Assembly (NCBI GenBank): GCA_903903365.1
Contig: CAIUYS010000086.1
Coordinates: 1 to 6,745 of the forward strand
Origin: an uncultured Methylococcaceae bacterium
Lineage (GTDB): Bacteria > Pseudomonadota > Gammaproteobacteria > Methylococcales > Methylomonadaceae
Reading direction: 5' to 3'
DNA length: 6,745 nt
Shown: piece after piece, positions 6,702 through 6,745 of the stretch
How positions within the stretch are numbered: the stretch's first letter is position 1
Layout: each line of letters starts with the position of its first letter
Translations under genes and position numbers: made by a program
The notes under the pieces: generated by a model
Told to the model about the DNA's origin: nothing
Databases searched by the model: none
Seen by the model: the letters and a program-made list of their open reading frames with translations, nothing else

Positions 6702-6745
6702 CTACCCTGCCATTAATATAGTTTAGTAGGGTGCGCATCGCGCAC
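6702..6745 (+). repeat. REP-like repeat unit, copy 2 (direct, cut by window end)
   Basis: Matches copy 1 from CTACCCTGCC through the palindrome, with one 3-base deletion in the AT-rich part (ATTAATATAG here, ATTAATAATATAG in copy 1) and no other difference seen. The GTAG head is at 6726-6729 and the hairpin lacks only its last base at the window end. The start-to-start distance from copy 1 is 166 bases. The series may go on beyond the window. Confidence 0.75.

Larger units (their letters stand above)
6413..6745. other. Intergenic region upstream of the pirin gene
   Basis: These 333 bases up to the window edge contain no supported gene. The part next to the pirin gene (6413-6535) should hold its promoter and leader. 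On the minus strand the best -10-like hexamer is TATTAT (6445-6450), but the matching -35 box is poor, so I do not call a promoter. From 6536 to the edge the region is a cluster of REP-like repeats, listed separately. Confidence 0.7.

Noticed and set aside
6536..6745. CRISPR array, because of repeated palindromic units
   Set aside because: Only three copies, in mixed orientation, with unequal spacers of 93 and 28 bases between the palindromes and no cas gene nearby; a REP-type cluster explains it better.

Overview
The window reads as ordinary chromosome from a Gram-negative gammaproteobacterium. The proteins resemble gammaproteobacterial families, GC is moderate (single 60-base lines I counted range from about 35% in the toxin gene to 58% in the ATPase gene), and the intergenic DNA carries GTAG-headed REP-like palindromes. 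The style of these repeats reminds me of methanotrophs of the Methylococcales, but that is an impression and not something the sequence proves.

Layout. (1) Bases 1-3989, + strand: a P-type (P2A, SPCA/PMR1-like) cation-transporting ATPase whose first codons lie outside the window, followed after 41 bases by a CNNM/CorC-type membrane protein (DUF21, paired CBS, CorC_HlyC domains). The two probably form an ion-homeostasis operon for Ca2+, Mn2+ or Mg2+. (2) Bases 3990-4227: a non-coding spacer between convergent genes, largely occupied by a nested palindromic element. (3) Bases 4228-6412, - strand: in transcription order, a pirin-family cupin, a nitroreductase-family flavoprotein, a small putative antitoxin and a VapC-like PIN toxin. 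Pirin and nitroreductase are 35 bases apart and could be co-transcribed, which fits quinone, aromatic or electrophile metabolism. The antitoxin and toxin genes overlap by 10 bases. (4) Bases 6413-6745: the pirin leader, then a cluster of three REP-like palindromes in direct, inverted and direct orientation, the last cut by the window end.

No RNA gene, insertion sequence, CRISPR array or phage gene was seen. No clearly new multi-gene system was found. The observations most worth checking are the repeat cluster at the right edge, the nested palindrome at 4077-4186, the ion-site residues of the ATPase and the poorly recognised antitoxin.
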